A DNA stretch of 64,000 nt from Arthrobacter pascens (GCF_030815585.1 NZ_JAUSWY010000001.1:3100001-3164000); one strand, 5' to 3'. Numbered from the stretch's first letter, positions 8,759 to 18,310 are shown. Notes: generated by a model not told the origin, from the sequence alone. Numbers and translations are program-made.

Positions 8759-10111
8759 TTACAGCTTGCCGAATTCTTCCTTGGACGGCTTGTAGTTGTT
8801 GTCGTCCTGGTACTCGTAGATGCCAATGTAGGCTTCCGTCGGGTCGCCGGCATCGGAGAAGGTCACCGGACCGGACTGTCCGTCGTAATCGATATCCTTG
8901 CCATTGCGGAGCAGCGTGACGCACGATGCGTAGTCGGTGCACTTTTCGCCGGCTTCGGAAACCGCCTTGAGCTGCTTCGCGATGTCGGTGCCCTTAGTGC
9001 TCTGGGCGGCCTCAGCAGCCAATGCAATCAGGTTGACGGCATCGTAGGACTCGCCTGCGTAGCTGAAGTCCTTCAGGGCCGGATCAATGGCCAGCATCTT
9101 CTTCTTAAAGTCCTCCTTGGCGAACGTGCCCGGGATGGTGCCCTGGGCGCCCTTCAGCGTGCCCGGCTGGAAGTCCTTGCTGTAGTCTGACGTGTTGCCG
9201 TCAACCAGGAACATCTGGGTTGCCTTGACACCCTTGCCAGTCATGAGCGGCACAATGCTCTTGGCTTGATCGAAAGTGATCAGGGCAATGGCGTCGGGCT
9301 TGGCTGCAATGATCTTATCCACCTGGCTGCTGAACTGGGAGTCACCCTCATTGAACAGCTCCTCGGCGACAATTTTGCCGCCTGCTGCCTCGAAAGCGGA
9401 CTTGACGTTCTTCGCCAGGCCGGTGCCGTAGGCATCATTGAGGACGATCATGCCCACTGTCTGCGCACCACAGGTTGCCATGTAGTTGCCCAGGACCTTG
9501 CCCTGCAGAACGTCTGAGGGCGCGGTGCGCCAGTAGAGTCCCTTGTCATCCCAGGCGGTGAAGTCCGGGGACGTGTTTGCGGGCGAGAACTGGATAACGC
9601 CTGCACCGGTGATCTGGTTGATGACAGTCTTCGACACGCCGGATGATGCGGCGCCGATAATCGCACTGACGCCCGAGCCGAGCAACGCTGTGGTGGACTG
9701 GGTGGCGATATCGGTCTTGGTGTCACCGGAGTCGCGGTGGATCACCTCAACGGGCTTGCCAAGTACGCCGCCTGCGTCATTGACTTCCTTGATGCCAAGG
9801 TCGACACCGGCGATTTCGGGCGGGCCAAGGAACGCCAGCGAACCTGTCGTCGGCAGGAGCGATCCAAGCTTGAGCGGTGTAGGTGTAGTGGTGGTCGAGG
9901 CCGGAACAGGGCCGCCGGCGCCCGGCTTAGTTGTGCTTCCGCCGGACGGGCCGGGAGCCGGGCAGGAAATTCCGGATGCCGCCGGGGTGGTGCCGGTTTC
10001 CGTGGAGCTAGGGGTGGAGGTGCCACCACATGCTGTAGCCAGAAGGGCGACGCCGACGCTAAGCGCTGTGAGCTTAGCAACGCGGGGCGCCGCAGGGGGG
10101 AGTGTAATCAT
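8759..10111 (-). CDS. Branched-chain amino-acid-type ABC transporter substrate-binding lipoprotein (LivK-like)
   Basis: This is a 450-residue lipoprotein. A signal peptide ends in LLATAC, where the Cys would be lipidated, followed by a Ser/Thr/Pro/Gly-rich spacer to about residue 80. The rest is a periplasmic-binding-protein type I fold opening with KLGSLLPTTGSLAFLGPPE and VEVIHRDSGDTKTD, typical of the LivJ/LivK family. The ATG at 10111 has AGGAG at a proper distance; a TTG six bases upstream is too close to that site. It sits convergent to livHMGF, so the importer is split into two transcription units. The ligand class is inferred from family only. Confidence 0.92.
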   Translation of the reverse strand: MITLPPAAPRVAKLTALSVGVALLATACGGTSTPSSTETGTTPAASGISCPAPGPSGGSTTKPGAGGPVPASTTTTPTPLKLGSLLPTTGSLAFLGPPEIAGVDLGIKEVNDAGGVLGKPVEVIHRDSGDTKTDIATQSTTALLGSGVSAIIGAASSGVSKTVINQITGAGVIQFSPANTSPDFTAWDDKGLYWRTAPSDVLQGKVLGNYMATCGAQTVGMIVLNDAYGTGLAKNVKSAFEAAGGKIVAEELFNEGDSQFSSQVDKIIAAKPDAIALITFDQAKSIVPLMTGKGVKATQMFLVDGNTSDYSKDFQPGTLKGAQGTIPGTFAKEDFKKKMLAIDPALKDFSYAGESYDAVNLIALAAEAAQSTKGTDIAKQLKAVSEAGEKCTDYASCVTLLRNGKDIDYDGQSGPVTFSDAGDPTEAYIGIYEYQDDNNYKPSKEEFGKL

Positions 10112-10189
10112 TGACAATCTCCTGGATCGAAAGGTGCGAAACGGCCTTTGACGCGGATCATCAGGTGTTCCTGATATAACTTCAAGCTA

Positions 10190-10253
10190 TTGCATATCCG
10201 GTGCGAACATAAGTGACTGAGGTCACATCCTTATAACAGTCGTTGCATATCCG
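10190..10253. repeat. Direct repeat in the binding-protein promoter region
   Basis: TTGCATATCCG occurs at 10190-10200 and again at 10243-10253, 53 bases apart. Each copy is followed within about 20 bases by TAAGTGAC or ATAAGTGAC. The two copies flank the CRP-like site, so they could be half-sites of a second regulator or a partial duplication of promoter DNA. Confidence 0.5.
10212..10227. promoter_or_regulatory. CRP/GlxR-like site upstream of the LivK-like gene
   Basis: AGTGACTGAGGTCACA matches TGTGA-N6-TCACA at 9 of 10 positions; the inner GTGAC/GTCAC arms are perfectly palindromic. It lies about 100 bases upstream of the minus-strand ATG at 10111, a position typical for CRP-family activators or repressors in actinobacteria. 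The partner half-operon has a comparable site at 4369. Confidence 0.6.
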
Positions 10254-10317
10254 AAATTAAGTGACAAGATGTCCCTCGCGGAGGGTGCCGCAGACCTAAG
10301 GCGCCAAGGGGAATTTG

Positions 10318-10391
10318 TGCCCCAGGCGAGACTCGAACTCGCAACACGCGGATTTTAAGTCCGCTGCCTCTGCCAATTGGGCTACTGGGGC
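10318..10391 (-). tRNA. tRNA-Leu, anticodon UAA, with short variable loop
   Basis: The minus strand folds as a 74-base cloverleaf. The acceptor GCCCCAG (10391-10385) pairs with CTGGGGC. The D arm has a 3-bp stem and an AATTGGCAGAG loop of the leucine type. The anticodon stem GCGGA/TCCGC encloses CTTAAAA, giving anticodon TAA, and the T arm GCGAG-TTCGAGT-CTCGC is perfect. CCA is not encoded. It should read UUA codons, which are rare at this GC content. The variable region is only about five bases, whereas tRNA-Leu is usually class II with a long extra arm, so identity rests on the anticodon and D arm. Confidence 0.9.
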
Positions 10392-10411
10392 GCCCGGTCA
10401 ATGGTATCCCG

Positions 10412-11356
10412 TCATATCCTGTCGAAGGGCGCGGCATACCGGAATGTCCCGTGAACTCCCCCGGGCCACACCGCCAGCGGCAACAGTTGGAAGAGGTCAC
10501 CCCATGTTCGCTCCGGCGGGAGCACTCCCAGGGATGTAGCCGGGACGAAACCGAAGCGGGGATAGTAGTCAGTGCTGCCAAGCAGCGCGATGCCGCTCTC
10601 GCCCGCGGCGTTGGCCCGCGAAACGGTTTCGTTCATCAGGGCCGTACCAATGCCGTGCCGCTGGAGCCTGGGAGTCACGCCGATGGGCCCGAGCCCCAGC
10701 AGCTTATGGTCGTCCACCCAGCCCCGCGTACTGATAACGTGGCCCACCACCTCCCCGTCCAGAACCGCCACAACACTGAACTCCGGCAGGTATTCCTCGC
10801 ACTCGAAGAGCTGCCGGAGCAGCTCGACTTCCACGGGTTCCCCGTCTGCAGGTAGGCCGGTGGCCGGCGAGATGGCGAAGGCCTCCGCGGTCAGGGCCAG
10901 GATCTGTTCCCGGTCCGCCACGGACTCATTGCGCAGCAACAATTCAGGCCGCGGCTGCCGGCTGCTTTCCGCGGACAGTTCTGCCAAGGCCTCGAGCGCA
11001 CGGGCGGTGTCCGCGACCGGCACCAGAAGGTGCTCGTGATGGAAACCTGCCAGCACATTGCAGCTGATCCTGGCATCGGTCAGGGCCTTGCCCACGGCAG
11101 CGGTCAAGCCGATGGCCTCCAGCTCGGAATGGACCTGAAGTGTGATCCACGCAGCCACGAAGTCGTATGAAAGGCCCAGGCTGTCTGCTTCCGCACGGGG
11201 CAGCACCACCGTGAGCCCCTCGGCCTCGCGCACTGCCGCCTCGATACCCGGTGCGAGCGGCCTGCCGTGGGGCCAGAGGACGTAGACGTACTCCCCTTCC
11301 CGCAATTCCGGGTGGACCGAGGCCAGCAGGGTCTGGAGGTTCTTTTCACCAGTCAT
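10412..11356 (-). CDS. GNAT-family N-acetyltransferase with N-terminal ACT-like domain
   Basis: The 314-residue protein has two parts. Residues 1-135 resemble small ACT-domain proteins (GEYVYVLWPHGRPLAPGIEAA, LTDARISCNVLAGFHHEHLLVP), a fold that usually binds amino acids. Residues about 140-314 are a GNAT domain of the COG3153 type, with the acetyl-CoA loop LQRHGIGTALMNETV and the family ending LLGSTDYYPRFGFVPAT. The acetyl acceptor is unknown; fusion to an ACT domain suggests an amino-acid-responsive acetyltransferase, which is inference. It starts at an ATG at 11356 and is followed by the tRNA gene on the same strand. Confidence 0.85.
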   Translation of the reverse strand: MTGEKNLQTLLASVHPELREGEYVYVLWPHGRPLAPGIEAAVREAEGLTVVLPRAEADSLGLSYDFVAAWITLQVHSELEAIGLTAAVGKALTDARISCNVLAGFHHEHLLVPVADTARALEALAELSAESSRQPRPELLLRNESVADREQILALTAEAFAISPATGLPADGEPVEVELLRQLFECEEYLPEFSVVAVLDGEVVGHVISTRGWVDDHKLLGLGPIGVTPRLQRHGIGTALMNETVSRANAAGESGIALLGSTDYYPRFGFVPATSLGVLPPERTWGDLFQLLPLAVWPGGVHGTFRYAAPFDRI

Positions 11357-11424
11357 GGTGCCAGTCTAGAAGCGGCGGGCGCCCGCGAAGGAGCGCGGCG
11401 CACCGCCGACGTCACCCAACGCAA

Positions 11425-11460
11425 ACGGCAGCCACCCCCCCCTTCGGGGACGGCTGCCGT
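11425..11460 (-). terminator. Hairpin terminator after ndh
   Basis: ACGGCAGCC (11425-11433) pairs with GGCTGCCGT (11452-11460), enclosing a C-rich/CGGGG inner stem. It lies 40 bases downstream of the minus-strand ndh stop. Confidence 0.75.
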
Positions 11461-11499
11461 CGGACGTTTGCTGCAGAGTGGCCCTCAGGAAACCTGGGA

Positions 11500-12990
11500 C
11501 TACTTGGCGTTGGCACTCACTGACTGCTTGGGATCGAAGCTTGCAGCGGCGGCGGATCCGGGCTGGCCGGCGCCTGGAGTGGCGCCAGGCGTGCTGGGTG
11601 CGCCGGAAGCGGCCGGCTTGGGCGCCGGTGTGGCAGCTGCCACGAAGGCACCGCGGGGGTTGTCGAGATCAATCAGCTGGGTGGTATCGCGGCCCATGAA
11701 GAAGGCCAGGATCCAACCGAAGATGACGCGGATCTTGCGCTCCACCGTGGGCATGGCCAGCCCATGGTAGCCGCGGTGCGCCAGCCAGGCGAGGCCGCCC
11801 TTGAGTCCGATGCTGCCAACCAGATTAATGTTGGCAACGCCCTTCCATTCGCCGAAGCCGGCAACGGCCCCCAGGTTCTTGTGCTTGTAGTCCTTGAGCG
11901 GCTTGTCCCAGCGGGAAGCCCACAGATTCTTGGCGAGGCGCTTGGCCTGGCGGAGTGCGTGCTGTGCATTCGGGACACAGGTCCCGTCCGGCAACCCGCC
12001 GCCCGCGAGGTCAGGAACGGCTGCGATGTCGCCGGCAGCCCATGCGTTCTCGATGATGCCCTCATCTCCGGCGATGCGCAGATCCGTGAGGACACGTACG
12101 CGGCCACGCGGCTCCAGTGGGAAGTCCGACGAGCGGATCATCGGGTTTGCCTGCACACCGGCAGTCCAAACCAGGGTGTCTGCCTCGAACTCCTGGGCAA
12201 GGGACTTATCCGGGAGGTTGATGAGTTTGAGGGAGCCCTCGGCGCTGTCCAGGGAGGTGTTCAGCAGGACCTCGATGCCGCGGCTGCGCAGGTGCTCCAC
12301 AACCCACTCCGCCTGTTTGGCGGTGACCTCGGGCATGATGCGCCCCATGGCCTCGACCAGAACGAAGCGGACTTCCTCCTGCTTGATGCGCGGGTTGTTC
12401 CTGACGGCAGCGCGGGCGAGGTCTTCCATCTCCGTGATGCATTCGATGCCGGCAAAGCCGCCGCCGACCACTACGAAGGTGAGGGCCTTGGCACGTGCCG
12501 CGGGATCGGAAATAGTGGACGCAGCTTCAATGCGCTCCAGCACCTTATTGCGCAGGGCTACGGCTTCCTCAATGGTCTTGAGGCCGATGCCCTTGTCTGC
12601 CAGTCCCTTGATGGGGAAGGTGCGGGTGATGGCGCCTGCGGCTACCACGATGTCAAAGTAGGGGACTTCGATGTTCTCGCCGCCGGCCGCAGGGGCCACG
12701 ACGGCGGTGCGGTTGGCGTGATCGATGGAGGTGACGCTGCCCTGGATGAGCTCGGTCTGCTTGAGGTGCTGGCGGTGGGAGACCACTGCGTGGCGGGCCT
12801 CGATGTTGCCGCCCGCAACTTCCGGCAGGAACGGCTGGTAGGTCATGTAGGGCAGTGGATCAACGAGGGTGACAATGCCACCGGCATTCGCGATCTTCTT
12901 CTGCAATTTAAGTGCTACGTACAGGCCGACGTACCCGCCGCCTACGACGAGTACCCGGGGACGGTCCTGGAGCTCAAGGGTGGTTGCCAT
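11500..12990 (-). CDS. ndh: Type II NADH dehydrogenase (NDH-2)
   Basis: NDH-2 is a peripheral membrane flavoprotein that passes electrons from NADH to menaquinone without pumping protons. Two Rossmann motifs are visible: VLVVGGGYVGLYVAL near residue 14 for FAD, and FVVVGGGFAGIECITEM near residue 173 for NADH. LVWTAGVQANPM and the quinone-site region NAQHALRQAKRLAKNLWA follow. The C-terminal 45 or so residues are an Ala/Pro/Gly/Ser-rich low-complexity tail not needed for the fold. The ATG lies just behind a possible -10 (TACTCT, 12997-13002) with no ribosome site, suggesting a leaderless mRNA. A Rex-like operator covers the -35 position. Confidence 0.94.
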   Translation of the reverse strand: MATTLELQDRPRVLVVGGGYVGLYVALKLQKKIANAGGIVTLVDPLPYMTYQPFLPEVAGGNIEARHAVVSHRQHLKQTELIQGSVTSIDHANRTAVVAPAAGGENIEVPYFDIVVAAGAITRTFPIKGLADKGIGLKTIEEAVALRNKVLERIEAASTISDPAARAKALTFVVVGGGFAGIECITEMEDLARAAVRNNPRIKQEEVRFVLVEAMGRIMPEVTAKQAEWVVEHLRSRGIEVLLNTSLDSAEGSLKLINLPDKSLAQEFEADTLVWTAGVQANPMIRSSDFPLEPRGRVRVLTDLRIAGDEGIIENAWAAGDIAAVPDLAGGGLPDGTCVPNAQHALRQAKRLAKNLWASRWDKPLKDYKHKNLGAVAGFGEWKGVANINLVGSIGLKGGLAWLAHRGYHGLAMPTVERKIRVIFGWILAFFMGRDTTQLIDLDNPRGAFVAAATPAPKPAASGAPSTPGATPGAGQPGSAAAASFDPKQSVSANAK

Positions 12991-13009
12991 GATTTAAGAG
13001 TACATTACT

Positions 13010-13027
13010 TTGTGAAAATCTTCACTA
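13010..13027. promoter_or_regulatory. Rex-like operator upstream of ndh
   Basis: TTGTGAAAATCTTCACTA matches the Rex consensus TTGTGAA-N4-TTCACAA with one mismatch. It starts 20 bases upstream of the ndh ATG and overlaps the expected -35 region, as well as the last three bases of the upstream mycosin gene. Rex represses respiratory genes in actinobacteria when NADH is low, and ndh is an established target class. Confidence 0.75.
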
Positions 13028-14401
13028 GCTAGCTTTACCGCCTGAATCCACGGTATTCAGCACTCCGGTATCCGGTTCTTCCCCTGCGAGCCGGGGGTTC
13101 CGGGCAGCCTTGCGCAACTGGAACACGGCTGCCGCAATGATCGCCGCGAACAGCGCCGCAAAGCCAATAACGACGGCGGCGCCCAGGGCAGAGTCTCGCT
13201 GCGACGGTGCCTTCGCCGCCGGCACAGTGGCTTCCGGGAGCGTCGGGACGGCGCTTGGCAACTCACTGGTGGGAACCGGCGCGGGCGAGCCCAGGTTCCC
13301 ACGGCGGTGCACCCTGATCCACTCCGAGATGGAGCCAAGCGGGTTGCCCGCCGTCTCGGGCACGGGGTCCTTCAGGGCAGCTTCAGCATTGAGTACCCCG
13401 AAGCCGTAGAGCGGGTCTTTGCCCGGCGCGCCCGTGTCCTTTGCGGTGCTGACGATCCGGTTGATGACCTGCTCGGCGCTCATGTCCGGCCACTTGGAAC
13501 GGATGAGGGCCGCAACGCCCGCAACGATAGGAGTGGCTCCCGAAGTGCCCGCCCACTCTGCATAGCCGCCGCCGGGCATTCCGCCGAGCAGGTTCTCCGC
13601 GGGGGCCGCTACGCCGATACTGATTCCCTGCGAGGACGAGTCGTTGCTCGCAACCCCTTTCCGGTCCAGGCCTGCAACGGTGAGAACGCCCGGGATGGTG
13701 GCCGGGGCACCCACCTGGATATTGCCGCCTACCCGGTTTCCGGCCGCGGCGACAATCACCACGTCCTTCTGCTCCGCATACAGGAAGGCTGCATCCCAGC
13801 TTTGGGGCCACTGCGGGGTGGTGCTGCCCAACGAAATGTTGATCACCTTGGCGCCGTTGTCCACGGCCCAGCGGACAGCTTCCGGGATCTGGTCCTGGTC
13901 GGTTTTGCCGGCGGGATTCGCCGAACCCAGCCACGTGGAGACGGACAGGATCTGCGCCTCCGGGGCCACGCCTACAATGCCGTCCGGACCTGTGCTGGAT
14001 GCATTGGGGCTGGGAGAGGCCTTGGCATCCGCCGGCTGGTGGCCGCGGCCGGCCAGCATGGTGGCCACCAGTGTCCCGTGTTCCGGCTTGCCTCCGATGC
14101 TCTTCTGTCCATCCGGGTCTCCGGCACCTGAGACGTCGTAGCCGCCCACCACGGCGCCCTTGAGATCGGGGTGGGCGGCGTCCACACCGCTGTCGATCAC
14201 GGCAACTTTCACTCCGGCACCTTTGGAGACCTGCCACGCCTTGGTAATGCCGGACTCTGCGAGCCAGTATTCTTTGTCCCGCCAGGAGTCGGCTTGTGCC
14301 GCGGGTGCCGCCACAAGGCCGGCGGCCATACTGCCGCCGGCAAGGATCATCGCCACAAGAGCGGAGGCGGTCCGGCGGAACCGGGCTGTTGCTCTGGTCA
14401 T
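13025..14401 (-). CDS. S8-family subtilisin-like serine protease, mycosin (MycP) type
   Basis: This 458-residue exported protease has a signal peptide (cleavage near AQA, residue 37) and the subtilisin triad Asp70 (VAVIDSGVD), His108 (HGTLVA) and Ser287 (GTSGATP), with oxyanion Asn222 (AAAGN). A Pro/Ser/Ala-rich linker and one C-terminal helix (residues about 405-430) followed by a basic tail would anchor it outside the membrane. This is the layout of mycosins, which belong to type VII secretion systems, but no ESX gene is nearby. It lies between ppx and ndh on the same strand. Its substrate is unknown. Confidence 0.88.
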   Translation of the reverse strand: MTRATARFRRTASALVAMILAGGSMAAGLVAAPAAQADSWRDKEYWLAESGITKAWQVSKGAGVKVAVIDSGVDAAHPDLKGAVVGGYDVSGAGDPDGQKSIGGKPEHGTLVATMLAGRGHQPADAKASPSPNASSTGPDGIVGVAPEAQILSVSTWLGSANPAGKTDQDQIPEAVRWAVDNGAKVINISLGSTTPQWPQSWDAAFLYAEQKDVVIVAAAGNRVGGNIQVGAPATIPGVLTVAGLDRKGVASNDSSSQGISIGVAAPAENLLGGMPGGGYAEWAGTSGATPIVAGVAALIRSKWPDMSAEQVINRIVSTAKDTGAPGKDPLYGFGVLNAEAALKDPVPETAGNPLGSISEWIRVHRRGNLGSPAPVPTSELPSAVPTLPEATVPAAKAPSQRDSALGAAVVIGFAALFAAIIAAAVFQLRKAARNPRLAGEEPDTGVLNTVDSGGKAS

Positions 14402-14421
14402 TTGGGGTCCCCCATGGTCGG

Positions 14422-15369
14422 TTAGCTGATACTCAAGGCAATGCCGTCAAGGATGTCGTGTTCACTGGCGGTGGCCGCGACGACGCGGCCCGCGGTGAGC
14501 TCATTAAGCCGCTCCAGGATGCGGCGCCACACCAGACCGCCGGCACCGATCACGTCCACCCTGCCAGGATGCATGTACGGCAGATCCGCGCGTCCGGCCC
14601 TGCTCATTTCCAGCAGGTCCGTGGCCGCCCCCCGGATCGCATCGATGGACAGCTCGGTACCGTGTATCGCTGCCGGCGAATACTCCGGAAGGCGCAGCGC
14701 GTGGGCGGTGATGGTGGTGACGGATCCCGCTACCCCGACGACGGCGGTGGCGCGCTCCAGCGGAACGTCCAGTCCCGCACGGGTGATGGCGGCGTCGACG
14801 TCGGCCTCTGCGGCGGCGATCTGTTCGGCTGTTGGCGGGTCGTTCCGGAGGTGCCGCTCGGTCAATCGGACGCATCCCACGTCAACGGATTTGGCCGCTG
14901 TCACGCCGTCCGCCGTGCCGAGGACAAATTCCGTGCTCCCGCCGCCCAGGTCGACCACCAGCACCTGGTCGCCGTCGAGGATCGGCAGGACGCTACTGGC
15001 GCCGGCGAAGGACAGCGCCGCTTCCTCGTCACCGGAGATGACTTCGGGTTCAACTCCGAGGAGCCCTCGGATCCCATCCACAAAGACCTGGCGGTTGCGC
15101 GCGTCCCTGCTGGCCGAGGTGGCCACAAAGCGCACGGCTCCGGCACCATGTTCACGGATCAGCCGCGCGTAGTCGGCAGTGGCTGTGAAAGTGCGTTCCA
15201 GCGCTTCGGGAGCCAGTTCGCCGGTGGCATCCACACCCTGGCCCAGCCGTACTACGCGCATTTCCCGGACCACGTCGGTGAGCTTCACTGTTCCGTTGCT
15301 GCGTTCGATATCGGCGATCAGCAGGCGGATGGAGTTGGTGCCGCAGTCAATGGCGGCAACACGGGTCAC
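14422..15369 (-). CDS. ppx: Ppx/GppA-family exopolyphosphatase / pppGpp phosphohydrolase
   Basis: The 315-residue protein belongs to the ASKHA fold: VAAIDCGTNSIRLLIADI at the N-terminus and VLVVDLGGGSTEFVLG near residue 140 form the phosphate-binding loops. It hydrolyses polyphosphate ends or pppGpp; sequence alone does not separate these, and related short actinobacterial proteins have varied activities. I place the start at a GTG (15369) that overlaps the DUF501 stop as GTGA, although the frame is open further upstream. The ftsB-DUF501-ppx order is conserved in mycobacteria (the ppx2 locus). Confidence 0.92.
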   Translation of the reverse strand: MTRVAAIDCGTNSIRLLIADIERSNGTVKLTDVVREMRVVRLGQGVDATGELAPEALERTFTATADYARLIREHGAGAVRFVATSASRDARNRQVFVDGIRGLLGVEPEVISGDEEAALSFAGASSVLPILDGDQVLVVDLGGGSTEFVLGTADGVTAAKSVDVGCVRLTERHLRNDPPTAEQIAAAEADVDAAITRAGLDVPLERATAVVGVAGSVTTITAHALRLPEYSPAAIHGTELSIDAIRGAATDLLEMSRAGRADLPYMHPGRVDVIGAGGLVWRRILERLNELTAGRVVAATASEHDILDGIALSIS

Positions 15370-16034
15370 GTGCCGCCCCCTGCCGTGTCCGCGGCTTTGC
15401 GGACCGGGGCGGGACGGCCCACGATTTCCGGCAGGCCCTGTGGCCCGTGGCGGCTCAGGTCCCTGGACGGAGCGTCCCCCGTGGTGTCCCAGGCGCCGTC
15501 GCAATAGCAGCGGTCGGCTGTCCACCATTCGCTGATACCGGCGATTGCCTCATCCCCCAAGGGATTTACCCCTGGCCCGGCGGCCAGCGAGTGTCCCACA
15601 AGGACGTGCAGGCATTTGACCCGGGTGGGCATGCCGCCGGCGGAAACGCCGTCAATCTCGGGGACGGGGCCGATGGCCGAACGTTCACCGATGGCCCACC
15701 GCGCTGCCAGGTAGTGGTCGTGCGCCGAACGGTAGGCGGCGGCAAGATGTTCGTCGGCAGCCAGGCGTTCGTTCATGTCATTCATGAGTCCGGCCGCCTC
15801 CAGGCGGGAGACCGCTGAGGTGATGACGGGGTGCGTCAGGTAGAAAGTGGTGGGAAAAGGCGTGCCGTTGCTCAGTCGCGGCGCCGTGGCGGCCACGAGC
15901 GGGTTGCCGCAGACGCAACGCGCCGGGATTTCCACCACATCGCGGACCGGCCGTCCCAGTTGCCTGCTCAGTACTTCGAGATCATGTGCCGATGGCTGAC
16001 GGGAATCTTCCGGCGCAGTTGTGTTTTCTTCCAC
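15366..16034 (-). CDS. DUF501 domain protein
   Basis: The 222-residue protein contains the whole DUF501 family region: LSRQLGRPVRDVVEIPARC, CGNPLVAATAPRL, TFYLTHP, the central MPTRVKCLHVLVGHSLAAGPG and the C-terminal WWTADRCYCDGAW. Several conserved Cys and His residues could bind metal or iron-sulfur, but no function has been assigned. The GTG at 16034 follows AGGAAGG and removes an implausible Pro-rich extension; the start is not certain. It lies between the cell-division gene ftsB and ppx, an arrangement kept across actinobacteria. Confidence 0.85.
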   Translation of the reverse strand: MEENTTAPEDSRQPSAHDLEVLSRQLGRPVRDVVEIPARCVCGNPLVAATAPRLSNGTPFPTTFYLTHPVITSAVSRLEAAGLMNDMNERLAADEHLAAAYRSAHDHYLAARWAIGERSAIGPVPEIDGVSAGGMPTRVKCLHVLVGHSLAAGPGVNPLGDEAIAGISEWWTADRCYCDGAWDTTGDAPSRDLSRHGPQGLPEIVGRPAPVRKAADTAGGGT

Positions 16035-16062
16035 TGGCGCGGGCCATCCTTCCTCTAGCGGT

Positions 16063-16764
16063 TCAGTCTGTGGCCGCACGCCTGATGGACTCCCACAGGG
16101 AATCCACCCACGGCAGATCGGCGGGGTCTTGTGCTGCTGTGCCGGTCTGGCTACTGCTTGTTCCGGCCGGCAGGTCGCTGCCGAATACCCAGTAGCCTGT
16201 TTCACCCGGCATAACCATGTTAATGCGGTCGCGGGCCTGCTGCTTCACATAGTTAGGGTCCTTCCAGCGCGAGACCTGCTGCCGGAGGCTGTCCTGCTCG
16301 GCCTGGCTGGCAGCGATATCGGCGTTGAGGGCAGCAATCTCCGCCCTTTTATCGAAGAAAATCTTCACCGTGGGCGCCAGCATGATGGTGATGGCAATCA
16401 TCACCACTGCCAAGGCCAGCATGCGGCCGGAAAACGCCTTGGCCGGTACCGGCTGGGCCTCATCCTCTGCTTCGCTGCCCGTGGAGCGGCCTTCCGTCCG
16501 GGCCGCCCCTGCGGCGCCCCCGCTCCCGGCTTTGGTATTATCCCGGGTGAGGCCATCCCGGGTGCCGGAGGCTGTGCCCTTCGGGATTGCGCTCCTCCCC
16601 GAAGCGGCTCTTTCCCGTACGGCTTTGTCCTTGGCCGTCTTTTCCTTCGAACCGCCGAAATCGGCAAGGATGACGTCCGCGTTGTCGGCGGTTTCCTTCG
16701 ATGGGTCGGTTTTGGCTGGATGCCTGGAAGCGGCCCTGGGAACTTTTGGACGGCGGGTAGCCAT
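16063..16764 (-). CDS. ftsB: FtsB/DivIC-type septum formation initiator
   Basis: This 233-residue bitopic protein is a candidate divisome scaffold that would pair with FtsL and FtsQ. The first 125 or so residues are a charged, low-complexity cytoplasmic region. One transmembrane helix follows (about 130-150, LALAVVMIAITIMLAPTV), then a periplasmic coiled coil (KRAEIAALNADIAASQAEQD) and the DivIC ending RWKDPNYVKQQARDRI with VMPGETGYWVFG. The ATG at 16764 has an AGGAG site. It is encoded between eno and DUF501, matching the conserved actinobacterial order. Confidence 0.9.
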   Translation of the reverse strand: MATRRPKVPRAASRHPAKTDPSKETADNADVILADFGGSKEKTAKDKAVRERAASGRSAIPKGTASGTRDGLTRDNTKAGSGGAAGAARTEGRSTGSEAEDEAQPVPAKAFSGRMLALAVVMIAITIMLAPTVKIFFDKRAEIAALNADIAASQAEQDSLRQQVSRWKDPNYVKQQARDRINMVMPGETGYWVFGSDLPAGTSSSQTGTAAQDPADLPWVDSLWESIRRAATD

Positions 16765-16834
16765 GACACTCCTGAAACGTTCGGCCGCCTGTGGCCGCAA
16801 CTGTCTGGGCTGAAACTAACCAGGCTGAAACAAA

Positions 16835-16872
16835 GACCGGTGGCTATGGTATTTCAACCATAGCCACCGGTC
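16835..16872 (-). terminator. Terminator after eno
   Basis: A perfect 16-base inverted repeat (16835-16850 with 16857-16872, loop ATTTCA) lies 18 bases beyond the eno stop and before ftsB, so eno and ftsB are probably separately transcribed or attenuated here. Confidence 0.88.
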
Positions 16873-16889
16873 AGCGGTTTAAGCGGCTA

Positions 16890-18239
<1,350 letters not shown>

Positions 18240-18310
18240 CTAGCGTAGTCGAGAGTGGTACAGGTTACGGAAACCTATCCATCCCCCGGACGTCATGATG
18301 GTAATGGGCA

